Of a DNA stretch of 64,000 nucleotides, positions 18,162-27,737 are shown one piece after another (within the stretch, counting starts at the first letter, position 1; each line of letters opens with the position of its first letter). A program made the translations under genes and the position numbers. This DNA is from Corynebacterium sp. (GTDB taxonomy: Bacteria; Actinomycetota; Actinomycetes; Mycobacteriales; Mycobacteriaceae), in contig NZ_JAUNLP010000006.1 in NCBI RefSeq assembly GCF_030532195.1, positions 1 through 64,000 on the forward strand, in the 5' to 3' direction. The notes under the pieces are model-generated. The model ran no database searches, had not been told where the DNA came from, and saw only the letters and a list, made by a program, of their open reading frames with translations.

Positions 18162-19772
18162 ATGAGTACCGCAAACTCAACCGCAAAACCCCAAAGAAGG
18201 GAGGTGTTTTCCACCCGAGCTGCCTTCATTTTCGCCGCCATTGGCTCAGCAGTCGGACTGGGGAACATCTGGCGCTTTCCATACGTCGCTTATGATTCCG
18301 GCGGCGGCGCCTTTCTCATTCCCTACCTGGTCGCCCTTCTGACCGCAGGTATCCCACTGCTGTTCTTGGACTTCGCCATCGGCCACCGCTTCCGCGGTTC
18401 CGCTCCGAAGTCCCTGCGCCGCATTAAGTCCTGGGCCGAGCCGATTGGCTGGGTGCAGGTCGGTATCGCGTTCTTCATTACCGTCTACTACGCGGCGATC
18501 ATTGCGTGGTCGTTTATCTACGCGTGGAAGTCGCTGTCCAAGAGCTGGGGCGACGATGCCGAAACGCACTTCATGGAAGATTTCCTCCATGCGGACACCG
18601 AGTCCGTGATGTCGTTAGAATTCGTGCCGACCATTTCCATCGTTTTGCTGATTGTTTGGGTTCTCGTCATCGGTATTCTCGCCGCGGGCGTAGACAAGGG
18701 CATCGGCAAGGTGTCGGTCATCTTCATTCCGCTTTTGACCGTGCTGTTTGTCGCAGTGGTGATTTACTCGCTGACTCTCGATGGCGCTGCCAAGGGTCTG
18801 GATGCCTTCTTCACTCCGGACTGGTCCGCGCTCAGTGACTCCAGCGTGTGGATTGCCGCTTACGGCCAGATTTTCTTCTCCTTGTCCGTGGCGTTTGGCA
18901 TCATGCTGACCTACGCCTCCTACCTGAAGCCCCGCACCAACCTGACCGGGTCCGGCCTGGTGACGGCATTTGCGAACTCCTCCTTCGAGGTGCTGGCCGG
19001 TATCGGCGTCTTCGCCACCCTCGGCTTCATGGCAACGCAATCCGGTCAGGCGGTCGATGAAGTCGCAACGTCCGGTATCGGTCTGGCATTCATCGCCTTC
19101 CCGACGGTCATCTCCGAGATGCCGGGCGTGGTCGGTTCCATCTTCGGCCTGCTGTTCTTCCTCTCCCTGTCCATCGCTGGCGTCACCTCGCTGATGTCAC
19201 TGCTTGAGGTTGTTGTCTCCGCCGTCCGCGACAAGCTGAACCTGGGCCGCGTCCAGGCAACCCTCGTCGTCGGTGTGCCGATGGCAATTCTTTCGATGCT
19301 GGCTTTCCCGACCACCTCTGGTCTGGCCACTCTGGACATCGTCGATAAGTTCACCAACAACGTCGGCATCGTGCTCGTGGCACTGATGACCATCATCGCA
19401 GTCGACTGGGTTTTGCACCGCTCCAACGAACTGGCTATGCACCTCAATGCCGTGTCCTCGTTCAAGGTCGGCACCGTCTGGCGCATTTTCGTCGGCAATA
19501 TCACGCCGGTTGTACTCGCAGTCATCCTGTTCCAGGAGCTCGTCGGCCTCATCAACGAAAACTACGGCGGCTACTCGGACGCACAGATTGATGTCTATGG
19601 CTGGGGCGTTATCGGTGTCATCCTCATCGGCGCGCTGATTATGGCCATCCTGCCGTGGCGTGGTCACCACCGTCTGGACGGTCCTCCGGGCTCGGACTTC
19701 GGTGTCACACCGGACTTTAAGCGCACCTCGCATCTGCCACGCAAGCATGTTCCAGCAAGTGAGGAGGTTTAA
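18162..19772 (+). CDS. metP: Sodium-dependent methionine/alanine transporter, large subunit
   Basis: Neurotransmitter:sodium symporter family. 536 aa with about 12 membrane segments. The family hallmark AAIGSAVGLGNIWRFPYVAY lies in segment 1, near residues 25-45, and contributes to Na+ and amino-acid binding. In C. glutamicum MetP works with a small membrane subunit MetS; the same small ORF follows here by 6 bp. Expected role: high-affinity import of methionine and alanine. Confidence 0.93.
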   Translation: MSTANSTAKPQRREVFSTRAAFIFAAIGSAVGLGNIWRFPYVAYDSGGGAFLIPYLVALLTAGIPLLFLDFAIGHRFRGSAPKSLRRIKSWAEPIGWVQVGIAFFITVYYAAIIAWSFIYAWKSLSKSWGDDAETHFMEDFLHADTESVMSLEFVPTISIVLLIVWVLVIGILAAGVDKGIGKVSVIFIPLLTVLFVAVVIYSLTLDGAAKGLDAFFTPDWSALSDSSVWIAAYGQIFFSLSVAFGIMLTYASYLKPRTNLTGSGLVTAFANSSFEVLAGIGVFATLGFMATQSGQAVDEVATSGIGLAFIAFPTVISEMPGVVGSIFGLLFFLSLSIAGVTSLMSLLEVVVSAVRDKLNLGRVQATLVVGVPMAILSMLAFPTTSGLATLDIVDKFTNNVGIVLVALMTIIAVDWVLHRSNELAMHLNAVSSFKVGTVWRIFVGNITPVVLAVILFQELVGLINENYGGYSDAQIDVYGWGVIGVILIGALIMAILPWRGHHRLDGPPGSDFGVTPDFKRTSHLPRKHVPASEEV

Positions 19773-19778
19773 GCCACA

Positions 19779-19946
19779 ATGTCCGGTATCGCAATTGTCA
19801 TGATGTCGCTGTTCATTCTCGTCATCTGGGGCGGGTTGGCAGTCGCAATTGTCAACCTGTCCAATCACCCTGATGAAATCTCCGGCGATTTAGGAGATCA
19901 CCCAGACCTCACTAACGAGGCCCTGGGCGCCATGGAAGAACAGTAA
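19779..19946 (+). CDS. metS: Methionine/alanine importer small subunit MetS
   Basis: 55-aa protein, MSGIAIVMMSLFILVIWGG at its start, with one transmembrane helix (about residues 4-26) and an acidic tail ending EEQ. It starts 6 bp after metP stop, with GAGGAGG (19760-19766) as ribosome site located inside metP, implying coupled translation. In C. glutamicum MetS is required for transport by MetP. It ends 3 bp from the convergent enoyl-CoA hydratase stop. Confidence 0.9.
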   Translation: MSGIAIVMMSLFILVIWGGLAVAIVNLSNHPDEISGDLGDHPDLTNEALGAMEEQ

Positions 19947-19949
19947 AAA

Positions 19950-20708
19950 CTACTTGCCTTCAAAACGCGGTGGTCGCTTCTCCAAGAATGCGGCTACCGC
20001 TTCTTTATGGTCTGCGGAGACGGCCAGACGCGCCTGCGCGTCGGCCTCAGCATCGGCGGCAGCCAGGGTGTCGCGGCGAAGCAGGGCCTTGATCTCCTTA
20101 AATGCCATCGTCGGACCAGAGGCAAACTGAGTTGCCAGCTCGCGTGCCCTGGCGACTGGGTCCGCGACAACTTCCGTGACCAGGCCGAGGTCCAGGGCTT
20201 CGTCGGCAAGCACCTTCTTATCGAAGAACAGCAGCTCGCGCGCCTTCGCGTCGCTGACCATGCGTGGCAGCAGCGCCGACATACCGCAGTCCGTCGCCAG
20301 ACCGATTGACGGGAACGCGGCCTTGAACGAGGCCTTCGGACCGGCGATGCGGAAGTCACAGTGCAGCGCCAGCGACCAGCCGGCACCTGCGGCAGCGCCC
20401 TCAACAGCGGCGATAATCGGCACATCAATGGCCGTCAGCGCCGCGACCATCGGGTTGTACTCCTCGACGACCTTGCCCATACCGGCACCTGCCTGCAGGT
20501 CAGCGACATGTTCCTTCAAGTCCTGGCCGGTGCAAAACGCCTTTGGGCCGCCCATCAGGACGACCGCGCGCACCTCCGGATCCTGGGCGCGCTCAAAAGC
20601 CTCCTTCAGCTCCAGGCGAATGGCCTTGTCCAACGAGTTGTACGCTTCCGGGCGGTCGATAGTGATGGCCAAAACGCCATCGGAAAGATCAAGTGTTACG
20701 TGGTTCAT
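19950..20708 (-). CDS. Enoyl-CoA hydratase/isomerase family protein
   Basis: 252-aa crotonase-fold protein. Visible are ITIDRPEAYNSLDKAIRLEL (residues 13-32), the oxyanion-hole regions GGPKAFCTGQDLKEH and AAVEGAAAGAGWSLALHCDF, and FKAAFPSIGL. The segment around SIGLATDCG lacks the second catalytic Glu of classical hydratases, so an isomerase such as PaaG-like is possible. The ATG at 20708 lies 8 nt after TAATCT, so it looks leaderless. It diverges from a GNAT gene. Confidence 0.88.
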   Translation of the reverse strand: MNHVTLDLSDGVLAITIDRPEAYNSLDKAIRLELKEAFERAQDPEVRAVVLMGGPKAFCTGQDLKEHVADLQAGAGMGKVVEEYNPMVAALTAIDVPIIAAVEGAAAGAGWSLALHCDFRIAGPKASFKAAFPSIGLATDCGMSALLPRMVSDAKARELLFFDKKVLADEALDLGLVTEVVADPVARARELATQFASGPTMAFKEIKALLRRDTLAAADAEADAQARLAVSADHKEAVAAFLEKRPPRFEGK

Positions 20709-20787
20709 ACTTTCAGAGATTATCGAACACTCCCCCACCCACGACGCACTTTGCACCAAATCCCCCGCCCGGAGTAACAAAGACATC

Positions 20788-21279
20788 ATGACTGATTCCC
20801 GTACGCCCACGCCCCGTCCCGCCACACCTGACGACGTCCACGAGATCGTCGCCCTCATCCGGGATTTGGCAGCTTATGAAAAGGAGCCAGATGCCGTCCG
20901 CCTGACTCCTGAGCGTCTGCGCGAGCAGCTCTTCGGGGACAATCCGGCAATTTTCTGCCACGTCATCGACGGCGCCGGCCCGCGCCTCGACGGCATCGCC
21001 CTGTGGTTTTTGAACTACTCCACCTGGGAAGGCACCCACGGTATCTACCTCGAAGATCTCTACGTGCGCCCCGAGGCCCGGGGCACCGGCAAGGGCAAGG
21101 CGCTGCTGCAAAATCTGGCACGCATCGCCGTCGAGCGCGGCTACTCGCGTGTCGAGTGGTGCGTGCTCAAATGGAATCAGCCGTCAATCGACTTCTACAA
21201 GTCCCTCGGCGCCTTCCCCATGGACGAGTGGGACACCTACCGCCTCACCGGCGAGGCGCTGAACACCTTCGGCGCCTAA
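20788..21279 (+). CDS. GNAT family N-acetyltransferase (diamine acetyltransferase-like)
   Basis: 163 aa. The pattern RPATPDDVHEIVALIRDLAAYEK, then GIALWFLNYSTWEGTHGIYLE, LYVRPEARGTGKGKALLQ (acetyl-CoA loop) and WNQPSIDFYKSLGA is that of SAT1-type diamine acetyltransferases. Polyamine or thialysine-like substrates are expected but not proven. It ends immediately beside the convergent nrdG stop codon. Confidence 0.85.
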   Translation: MTDSRTPTPRPATPDDVHEIVALIRDLAAYEKEPDAVRLTPERLREQLFGDNPAIFCHVIDGAGPRLDGIALWFLNYSTWEGTHGIYLEDLYVRPEARGTGKGKALLQNLARIAVERGYSRVEWCVLKWNQPSIDFYKSLGAFPMDEWDTYRLTGEALNTFGA

Positions 21280-22017
21280 CTACCGCACCGCCACATCCGG
21301 AAAATTTCGCCGCGCCGCCACAATCGCATCCGAAATCGCCACGGCACGCTCATGCTTGACGACGTCCGCAGCGCCACAAAACTCCGCCGCAGTACCTTGG
21401 TCCCGACTGCGCTGTAACACCCAGTTATCCACTCCTGCGTCGGCCAATTGGTCCGCCAGTTGCGGGAGTGTCCGCAGCTGCTCCGGGCAGTCGAAGACCG
21501 TGGTCCGGACTTCGAAATCACCGCCCGCTGCTTGTAGTAGCTCCAGGCTGCGCCAAGCGCGTCTGGCTGCTCTTTCGGCTGCCGCCGAGCTAGTCGCACC
21601 GATTGCCTGCCCGTAGGCAGCCGGTTGGGGTGCGGCCTTGATATCCAGCCCCACCCAGTCAACAAGCTTCCAATCAAGAATGCGCGCCAAGATCTGCGGA
21701 TACATCCCATTGGTATGCAGACCGATGGCAAAGCCCAGGTCACGAATCTGCCGGATGGCGGTCGGCAATCCGCGCTGCCGAGTTGGCTCGCCGCCGCTGA
21801 ACACGAAGCCGTCGAGAAGCCCGCGCCTGCGGCGGGCGAGTTTCATGACTTCCTCCCACAGCACGTTTTCGCTGTCAGCGGTGGTGTCGCGGAGTTCAGA
21901 GTTGTGGCAGTACGGGCAGTTCCAGGAGCAGCCCTGCGTGAACACGGTGGCGACGATACGACCCGGCCAGTCCACCATGGAAAACGGGGTCAGCCCGGCG
22001 ATTGTGATGTCAGGCAT
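21280..22017 (-). CDS. nrdG: Anaerobic ribonucleoside-triphosphate reductase activating protein
   Basis: Radical SAM enzyme that installs the glycyl radical on NrdD. 245 aa with the 4Fe-4S motif CSWNCPYC (CxxxCxxC) near residues 31-38, followed by the GGEPTRQRGLP block near residues 76-86. The length is longer than the ~155-aa E. coli type and fits the actinobacterial/archaeal NrdG group. Its start overlaps the end of nrdD by 8 bp, so the two are translationally coupled. Confidence 0.92.
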   Translation of the reverse strand: MPDITIAGLTPFSMVDWPGRIVATVFTQGCSWNCPYCHNSELRDTTADSENVLWEEVMKLARRRRGLLDGFVFSGGEPTRQRGLPTAIRQIRDLGFAIGLHTNGMYPQILARILDWKLVDWVGLDIKAAPQPAAYGQAIGATSSAAAERAARRAWRSLELLQAAGGDFEVRTTVFDCPEQLRTLPQLADQLADAGVDNWVLQRSRDQGTAAEFCGAADVVKHERAVAISDAIVAARRNFPDVAVR

Positions 22018-23800
22018 GGCTGACCGGCGCGGTGAATGTGGTGCGTTGGAAGTATTCGCCCTTCTTGCCGATGTTGAAACTGCTCACCGGCCGGAAATAC
22101 CCCATGACTCGCGTCCACACCTCGGCATCATTTCCGCAGTTTGGACACTGGAAATGCTCACCGGCGAGGTAACCGTGTGTAGGGCAGATGGAAAATGTCG
22201 GGGTTACCGTGAGATACGGCAACCGATGGGTTTCCAGCGCGCGGCGGACCAGGGCCTTGCAGGAGGTGCCGTCGGCAAGCGATGCCCCGAGGTAGAGATG
22301 CAGAACCGTACCGCCGGTGTAGAGCGTCTGCAGCTCGTCCTGCGCGTCGAGCGCTTCGAAGGGATCGTCGGTGAGGTCGACCGGCAGTTGCGTGGAATTG
22401 GTGTAGTACGGATTGTCCTGAGTGCCGGCCTGCAGGATATCGGGAAAGGCGGCGCGATCGGTTTTGGCGAATCGATAGGTCGCGCCTTCTGCCGGAGTGG
22501 CCTCGAGGTTGTACATATGCCCCGTGGCCTCCTGGATTTCCACCAGGCGAGCGCGAATATGCTCGAGCACGCGGTGCGCCATAGCTTCGCCGTCAATCGA
22601 AGCTAGATCGGTGGCATCGTCGGTGAAGTTACGTACCATCTCGTTGCCACCATTGACGCCGATGGTGGAGAAATGATTGTCGAAGGAGGCCAACCAGCGC
22701 TTGGAGTAGGGGTAAAGGCCCAGCTCCATGAACTTATCGACCGCCGCCCGACGACGCTCCAAAGTATCCGCAGCCACGTCGATGAGATTGTCCAGTTCGG
22801 TGATGAGGCCATCCCAGTCGCCCTTATGGAGGTAGCCCAACCGAGCCAGATTGATGGTCACCACCCCAATAGAGCCCGTTTGTTCGGCTGAACCGAAAAG
22901 ACCATTGCCGCGCTTTTCCAGCTCACGCAGATCCAGTTGCAGACGGCAGCACATCGAGCGAATTTGGCCGGGGTTCAAGTCAGAGTTAATGAAATTTTGA
23001 AAATACGGCAGCCCGTACTTGGCCGTCATCGCGAAGATGTCGTCGGCAAGCGTGCTCTCCCACGCGAAGTCCTCGGTGATGTTGTACGTCGGAATCGGGA
23101 ATGTGAAGACGCGTCCGTCGACATCGCCGGCGCTCATGACGTCAATGAACGCGCGGTTAATCATCTCCATTTCGCCGCCCAGCTCGCCGTACGTGAAATC
23201 GCAGACCTCGTCGCCAATGAGCGGATACTGCTCGGCGAGATCTGCCGGGCACGTGATGTCGAAGGTGAGGTTGGTAAAGGGCGTCTGCGAGCCCCACCTG
23301 CTGGATGCGTTGAGTGAGAAGACCATTTCCTGCAGGCACTGCCGCACCGCGTCATAGCTCATGCGATCCAGGCGCACGAACGGTGCCATGTAGGTGTCAA
23401 AGGAGCTGAACGCCTGCGCGCCGGCCCACTCGTTTTGCAGGGTTCCCAGGAAGTTGACAATCTGCCCGCATGCCGACGACATGTGCTTCGGCGGCGCGGA
23501 GTTCACGGCATTCGGGACACCTGAAAAGCCCTCTTCTAGAAGCTGGCGGAGCGACCAGCCAGCGCAGTAGCCGCCGAGAACATCCAGGTCGTGGATGTGG
23601 ATTGCTCCCTGCTTGTGGGCTGTGGCTGCCTCATCCGAGAAGACTTCGGAGAGCCAGTAGTTGGCAATCACTTTTCCGGCGACGTTGAGGACCAGGCCGC
23701 CGTAGGAGAAGTCCTGGTTGGCGTTGGCGTTGACGCGCCAGTCACTGCGATCCAGGTATTCATTAACGCATCCAATTGGGTCAATAGCAATACTATTCAT
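22010..23800 (-). CDS. nrdD: Anaerobic (class III) ribonucleoside-triphosphate reductase
   Basis: Makes dNTPs without oxygen. 596 aa starting MNSIAIDPIGCVNEYLD. The C-terminal glycyl-radical area reads RVMGYFRPVSSFNIGKKGEY, and a zinc site with CPTHGY and CPNCGND precedes it. The usual N-terminal ATP-cone (about 90 residues) is missing, so allosteric activity control by dATP is probably absent. The ATG at 23800 is chosen; open frame upstream to 23899 covers regulatory DNA. nrdG follows with overlap. Candidate NrdR boxes lie 72-116 bp upstream. Confidence 0.93.
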   Translation of the reverse strand: MNSIAIDPIGCVNEYLDRSDWRVNANANQDFSYGGLVLNVAGKVIANYWLSEVFSDEAATAHKQGAIHIHDLDVLGGYCAGWSLRQLLEEGFSGVPNAVNSAPPKHMSSACGQIVNFLGTLQNEWAGAQAFSSFDTYMAPFVRLDRMSYDAVRQCLQEMVFSLNASSRWGSQTPFTNLTFDITCPADLAEQYPLIGDEVCDFTYGELGGEMEMINRAFIDVMSAGDVDGRVFTFPIPTYNITEDFAWESTLADDIFAMTAKYGLPYFQNFINSDLNPGQIRSMCCRLQLDLRELEKRGNGLFGSAEQTGSIGVVTINLARLGYLHKGDWDGLITELDNLIDVAADTLERRRAAVDKFMELGLYPYSKRWLASFDNHFSTIGVNGGNEMVRNFTDDATDLASIDGEAMAHRVLEHIRARLVEIQEATGHMYNLEATPAEGATYRFAKTDRAAFPDILQAGTQDNPYYTNSTQLPVDLTDDPFEALDAQDELQTLYTGGTVLHLYLGASLADGTSCKALVRRALETHRLPYLTVTPTFSICPTHGYLAGEHFQCPNCGNDAEVWTRVMGYFRPVSSFNIGKKGEYFQRTTFTAPVSHA

Positions 23801-23871
23801 AATTGCCGACCCTACCGGGCAAATTACACGGAAGTAAGTCCGCCGGTACGTGATACTCGTCACCAGCTGAC

Positions 23872-23916
23872 ACAAAATACATTGTTTACGTAAGCACAAA
23901 CCACTACATTTAGTGC
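23872..23916 (-). promoter_or_regulatory. Two candidate NrdR boxes upstream of nrdD
   Basis: Site 1 (23901-23916) contains the dyad CACTA-CATT-TAGTG; site 2 (23872-23887) reads ACAAAATACATTGTTT. They match the 16-bp NrdR consensus ACACWATATATWGTGT at 12 and 13 positions by eye. The centres are 29 bp apart, close to the usual three helical turns. Confidence 0.55.
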
Positions 23917-23958
23917 CTTAATTGATTTACTCCCCTGATTGCCGCTATCCGTTGTGGT

Positions 23959-23993
23959 TGTGGATAACTGTCAACCCGACCGAGTTATCCACA
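23959..23993. promoter_or_regulatory. Inverted pair of consensus DnaA boxes
   Basis: TGTGGATAA (23959-23967) and TTATCCACA (23985-23993) are perfect DnaA boxes facing each other; with flanks they form 11-bp arms (TGTGGATAACT/AGTTATCCACA) around a 13-bp spacer. They lie between nrdD and the HNH gene. Confidence 0.75.
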
Positions 23994-24045
23994 GGGACGT
24001 CGTTTAGCCGCCCCTCCCCCACATCCGGACTTTTACAGTCAAAGC

Positions 24046-25260
24046 ATGACAGTTCTCGGGATCATCGCTTCCCTCGCCTCGCGCGGGATGGACACGCTGG
24101 CGGAGCTCCACGCCGTGCGTCCCGACGGCCGCGACGCCACCTCGCAGCTCGCCGCCGACCTCGGCCTCGATCCGGCCCGCCTGCGTCTGCTGCTCCGCGT
24201 CGCCGACCACTACCTCAGCCCCGCCGACACCGACGAGAACACCGCCGCCCGCGAACACGCCACCGCCCTCGCCCGCCGCCTGGGGCTCAGCCTGGACACC
24301 TGCGTGCTCATCGACAAGCGCAGCCGCCAAGCCAACAACTCCGAGCTTCACGACGGCCTGCGTCTCACCTTCGTCGAGGCCGCCGAGCGGCTCGGCTACG
24401 AAGAGCTCGACCTCTACATGCGAGAAACTCTCACAGAGCTCAACACCGACGACGAGCCGCCACAGCACCTGCGCGCCCGATTTTCCCGGAAGGTAGACAT
24501 CCGGGGAATGAAGCACTTCCACATCACCGGGCCGGCTGGCATGATGGACGACCTACTGTCGCCACTGACCGTCCGCGCCGCAGAAATCCGGAAGGCCCAT
24601 CCGGAGTTTTCACATGACCGCTGCGTCGGCCAAGCGCTCGAAGAGCGCCTCGAGTTTGCAGGAGTCGCGGGGCCCGTCGACAAGCTCGACGAAATGCGCT
24701 ACCAACCGGCAATCATCATCACGGCACAAGATATCGTCGACTACAGCCCGCGCTACGCCGCGACGACCAACGGCTCCGCCCTCGCGCCCGACGTCTTCGT
24801 CAACGCGCTACTCGCCGACACCGGGTGGGCGGTGCTTTACGACGAGCACAACGCCATTACGGACTTATTTCCGCTTGGTAACCCCCGGCTGGCGACCGAA
24901 TCCCAGCGCATCGCGATGCTCATCGACAATCCGCTGTGCGCTTGGCCCGGATGTAACCGCCCGGCCTACAGCGGTCAGGCGCACCATCTCGTCGCGCACA
25001 AACACGGCGGCGAAACGACGCTGGACAATCTCACCATGGTCTGCCGGGAGCACAACGCGCTTAACGACGACGACCGGGAGGGGCGAAACGGCCACTTGGA
25101 GAGAATCCCTACATCCGGACATGTGCGGTGGCGCCCACCGGATAAAACGAGGCCACCGTTGTTTAGCAACGCATTCGTGACGTCAATGTCCGGAAGGTCG
25201 TACGCCGGATACAGATCGGGGACCATCCAGCAGGCAGGACCAGAACCGCCACCGCCCTAA
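24046..25260 (+). CDS. HNH endonuclease domain protein (DUF222/13E12-like)
   Basis: 404 aa. A helical N-terminal region of about 300 residues precedes a C-terminal HNH nuclease domain: CAWPGCNRPAYSGQAHHLV, then HKHGGETTLDNLTMVCREHN, near residues 302-345. Such 13E12-repeat-type HNH proteins are abundant in corynebacteria and mycobacteria and often mobile or variable; their function is unknown. The ATG follows TACAGT by 6 nt (leaderless type). GC content at third positions looks high, as in neighbours. Confidence 0.82.
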   Translation: MTVLGIIASLASRGMDTLAELHAVRPDGRDATSQLAADLGLDPARLRLLLRVADHYLSPADTDENTAAREHATALARRLGLSLDTCVLIDKRSRQANNSELHDGLRLTFVEAAERLGYEELDLYMRETLTELNTDDEPPQHLRARFSRKVDIRGMKHFHITGPAGMMDDLLSPLTVRAAEIRKAHPEFSHDRCVGQALEERLEFAGVAGPVDKLDEMRYQPAIIITAQDIVDYSPRYAATTNGSALAPDVFVNALLADTGWAVLYDEHNAITDLFPLGNPRLATESQRIAMLIDNPLCAWPGCNRPAYSGQAHHLVAHKHGGETTLDNLTMVCREHNALNDDDREGRNGHLERIPTSGHVRWRPPDKTRPPLFSNAFVTSMSGRSYAGYRSGTIQQAGPEPPPP

Positions 25261-25270
25261 AAACGGGAAA

Positions 25271-25300
25271 ACCCGCCCTAGCCCACTGGCTAGAACGGGT
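25271..25300. terminator. Hairpin between HNH gene and glyA
   Basis: ACCCGCCCTAGCC pairs with GGCTAGAACGGGT around CACT. It sits between convergent genes, so it can serve both. Confidence 0.7.
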
Positions 25301-25323
25301 GTTCGCGCTGCACAGGTGCAGTA

Positions 25324-26625
25324 TTAGATGAGGTTCCAATCCTCGATGCCGTCGTAAAGCGGGAATTCCTGGGCGATCTTCGAGACACGAGCGCGTAGGG
25401 AGTCAACATCCGCGTTCTTGCCGGCAGCCAGGGCGGTACCGATGACATCGGCGACCTCGGTGAAAGCCTTCTCGTCGAGACCACGGGTGGCCAGCGCCGG
25501 TGTACCGATACGAAGTCCGGATGTAACCATCGGCGGGCGCGGGTCGAACGGAACTGCATTGCGGTTGACGGTGATGCCAACCTCGTGCAGCAGGTCCTCG
25601 GCCTCCTGACCGTTCATCTCGGAGTTGCGCAGGTCCGCAAGCACGAGGTGGACGTCAGTACCACCGGTGAGAACATCGACGCCTGCCGCGGTGCAGTCGG
25701 AAGCGGTCAGACGCTCTGCGAGGATACGAGCGCCGGCGAGGGTGCGCTCCTGGCGCTCCTTGAACTGCTCGGTGCCAGCGATCTTCAATGCGACGGCCTT
25801 GCCAGCAATCGCGTGCATCAACGGGCCACCCTGCTGCCCCGGGAACACAGCGGAGTTCAGCTTCTTGGCGTAGTCCTGCTTGGCCAGGATCATGCCCGAA
25901 CGAGGACCACCGAGAGTCTTGTGGACGGTGGTCGACACAACGTCGGAGTACGGAACTGGCGACGGGTGCAGACCAGCGGCGACCAGACCTGCGAAGTGCG
26001 CCATGTCGGTCCACAGCTTGGCACCGACTTCGTCGGCAATCGAGCGGAAAGCCTCGAAGTCCAGGTGGCGTGGGTACGCCGACCAACCTGCGATGAGAAC
26101 ATCCGGCTTTTCCGCCAGCGCCTGCTCGCGCACCTTGTCCATATCGATGCGCATGGTGTCCTTGTCCACACCGTATGCGGCGACGTGGTAGAGCTTGCCG
26201 GAGAAGTTCAGCTTCATACCGTGAGTCAGGTGGCCGCCGTGTGCCAGGTCGAGACCCATGATCTTGTCGCCGGCGTTGATCAGCGCGTGGAGCACGGCTG
26301 CATTGGCCTGCGCGCCGGCGTGCGGCTGGACGTTGGCGAACTCCGCACCGAAGAGTTCCTTGGCGCGGTTGCGTGCCAGGTCCTCGACGACATCGACGTA
26401 CTCGCAACCGCCGTAGTAACGACGTCCCGGGTAACCCTCGGCGTACTTGTTGGTCAGAACCGAGCCCTGCGCCTGTAGGACTGCGCGCGGAACAAAGTTC
26501 TCACTAGCGATCATTTCCAGCATGTCTCGCTGACGAGAAAGTTCCCCTGCCATTGCCTCTGCGAGGTCAGGGTCGACTTCACGCAGTGATTGGTAGCGGA
26601 CATCGTTATTGTTAGCCCCGGTCAT
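25324..26625 (-). CDS. glyA: Serine hydroxymethyltransferase
   Basis: PLP enzyme converting serine and tetrahydrofolate to glycine and methylene-tetrahydrofolate. 433 aa; the PLP-lysine lies in [16 protein letters not shown] near residues 230-245. Other landmarks: [26 protein letters not shown] and [14 protein letters not shown]. Full length. A gene for pantothenate kinase diverges from it across a 149-bp region; the order glyA-coaA-uppS-aroF is that of C. glutamicum. Confidence 0.97.
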   Translation of the reverse strand: MTGANNNDVRYQSLREVDPDLAEAMAGELSRQRDMLEMIASENFVPRAVLQAQGSVLTNKYAEGYPGRRYYGGCEYVDVVEDLARNRAKELFGAEFANVQPHAGAQANAAVLHALINAGDKIMGLDLAHGGHLTHGMKLNFSGKLYHVAAYGVDKDTMRIDMDKVREQALAEKPDVLIAGWSAYPRHLDFEAFRSIADEVGAKLWTDMAHFAGLVAAGLHPSPVPYSDVVSTTVHKTLGGPRSGMILAKQDYAKKLNSAVFPGQQGGPLMHAIAGKAVALKIAGTEQFKERQERTLAGARILAERLTASDCTAAGVDVLTGGTDVHLVLADLRNSEMNGQEAEDLLHEVGITVNRNAVPFDPRPPMVTSGLRIGTPALATRGLDEKAFTEVADVIGTALAAGKNADVDSLRARVSKIAQEFPLYDGIEDWNLI

Positions 26626-26774
26626 GAGTGCGTTTTCGACCTTTCAATAAAACTTCAATGTCATAGGCCATGCTAACCCTTTCCGGGGCAAACCACGAAA
26701 GCGCCAGCTTCCCGGTATGCCCCCTTTAGCGGCCCGTTTTCCGATTTTGGCTACCCCCTTGGCACAATTGAACT

Positions 26775-27710
26775 ATGACCCGCGCAACATCTCCCAGCCC
26801 TTACGTCGAGTTCAAGCGCGAGCAGTGGCGTGAAATGCGCAAGAATATGCCCCTAGTGCTCACGGCGAAGGAAGCCGAGCGACTTTCCGGTATCGGCGAA
26901 AACATCGACCTTCAGGAAGTCGCTGATGTCTACCTTCCGCTGTCGCGCCTGATTCACATGCGCGTTGCCGCCCATCGAGAATTGAACGTCACCACGTCGA
27001 ACTTTCTCGGCGAGGACCCCTCCCGGGGCGCGGCGGTGCCGTTTATTATCGGCGTCGCTGGCTCGGTGGCGGTCGGCAAGTCAACGACCGCTCGTCTGCT
27101 CCAGGTGCTGTTGGAGCGTTGGGAGACCAACCCTCGGGTAGATCTTGTCACCACCGACGGTTTTCTCTACCCCTCCGAAGAATTGAATCGTCGCGGCATC
27201 ATGCAGCGCAAGGGGTACCCCGAGTCCTACGATCAGCGTGCACTGATGAAGTTCGTCACCGCGGTGAAATCGGGTGCGCGCCACGTCAAGGCGCCGGTGT
27301 ACTCGCACACGCTCTACGACCGAGTTCCGGATGAGTTCATCGAAGTCGACCGCCCGGACATCCTCATCCTCGAGGGCCTCAATGTCCTACAGACGGGCCC
27401 GACGCTCATGATTTCCGACCTATTCGACTTCAGCGTCTACGTCGACGCCCCACGCGCGGACATCGAGCGCTGGTATATCGACCGTTTCCTCCGCCTGCGC
27501 CAAACGGCGTTTCGCGCTCCGGGCGCGCACTTCGCCGATTACGCCACGCTTGACGACGAAGCCGCGGCTGAGGAGGCCCGTCGGATTTGGCAGCAGGTGA
27601 ACCTGCCCAACCTTACGGAAAATATTTTGCCCACTCGCGTCCGAGCCTCCTTGGTACTGACCAAGTCCAAGGACCACAAGGTCTCCCGGGTGAGAATGCG
27701 GAAGCTCTAA
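26775..27710 (+). CDS. coaA: Type I pantothenate kinase
   Basis: First step of coenzyme A synthesis, phosphorylating pantothenate with ATP. 311 aa with P-loop [18 protein letters not shown] near residues 94-111, the TTDGFLYP and [11 protein letters not shown] motifs and the [10 protein letters not shown] region. The ATG lies 6 nt after CACAAT, so it is probably leaderless. Convergent to uppS, with a shared palindromic hairpin between them. Confidence 0.96.
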   Translation: MTRATSPSPYVEFKREQWREMRKNMPLVLTAKEAERLSGIGENIDLQEVADVYLPLSRLIHMRVAAHRELNVTTSNFLGEDPSRGAAVPFIIGVAGSVAVGKSTTARLLQVLLERWETNPRVDLVTTDGFLYPSEELNRRGIMQRKGYPESYDQRALMKFVTAVKSGARHVKAPVYSHTLYDRVPDEFIEVDRPDILILEGLNVLQTGPTLMISDLFDFSVYVDAPRADIERWYIDRFLRLRQTAFRAPGAHFADYATLDDEAAAEEARRIWQQVNLPNLTENILPTRVRASLVLTKSKDHKVSRVRMRKL

Positions 27711-27732
27711 CATCCGGAAAAATTTCCGGATG
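27711..27732. terminator. Palindromic hairpin between coaA and uppS
   Basis: CATCCGGAAA and TTTCCGGATG are exact complements separated by AA. No long T run follows, so it may be a weak bidirectional terminator or mRNA end protector. Confidence 0.6.
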
Positions 27733-27737
27733 GGGGA

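Noticed and set aside
23801..23899. Longer NrdD start (TTG)
   Set aside because: The extra residues are Cys/Arg-rich without conservation and cover the candidate NrdR sites.
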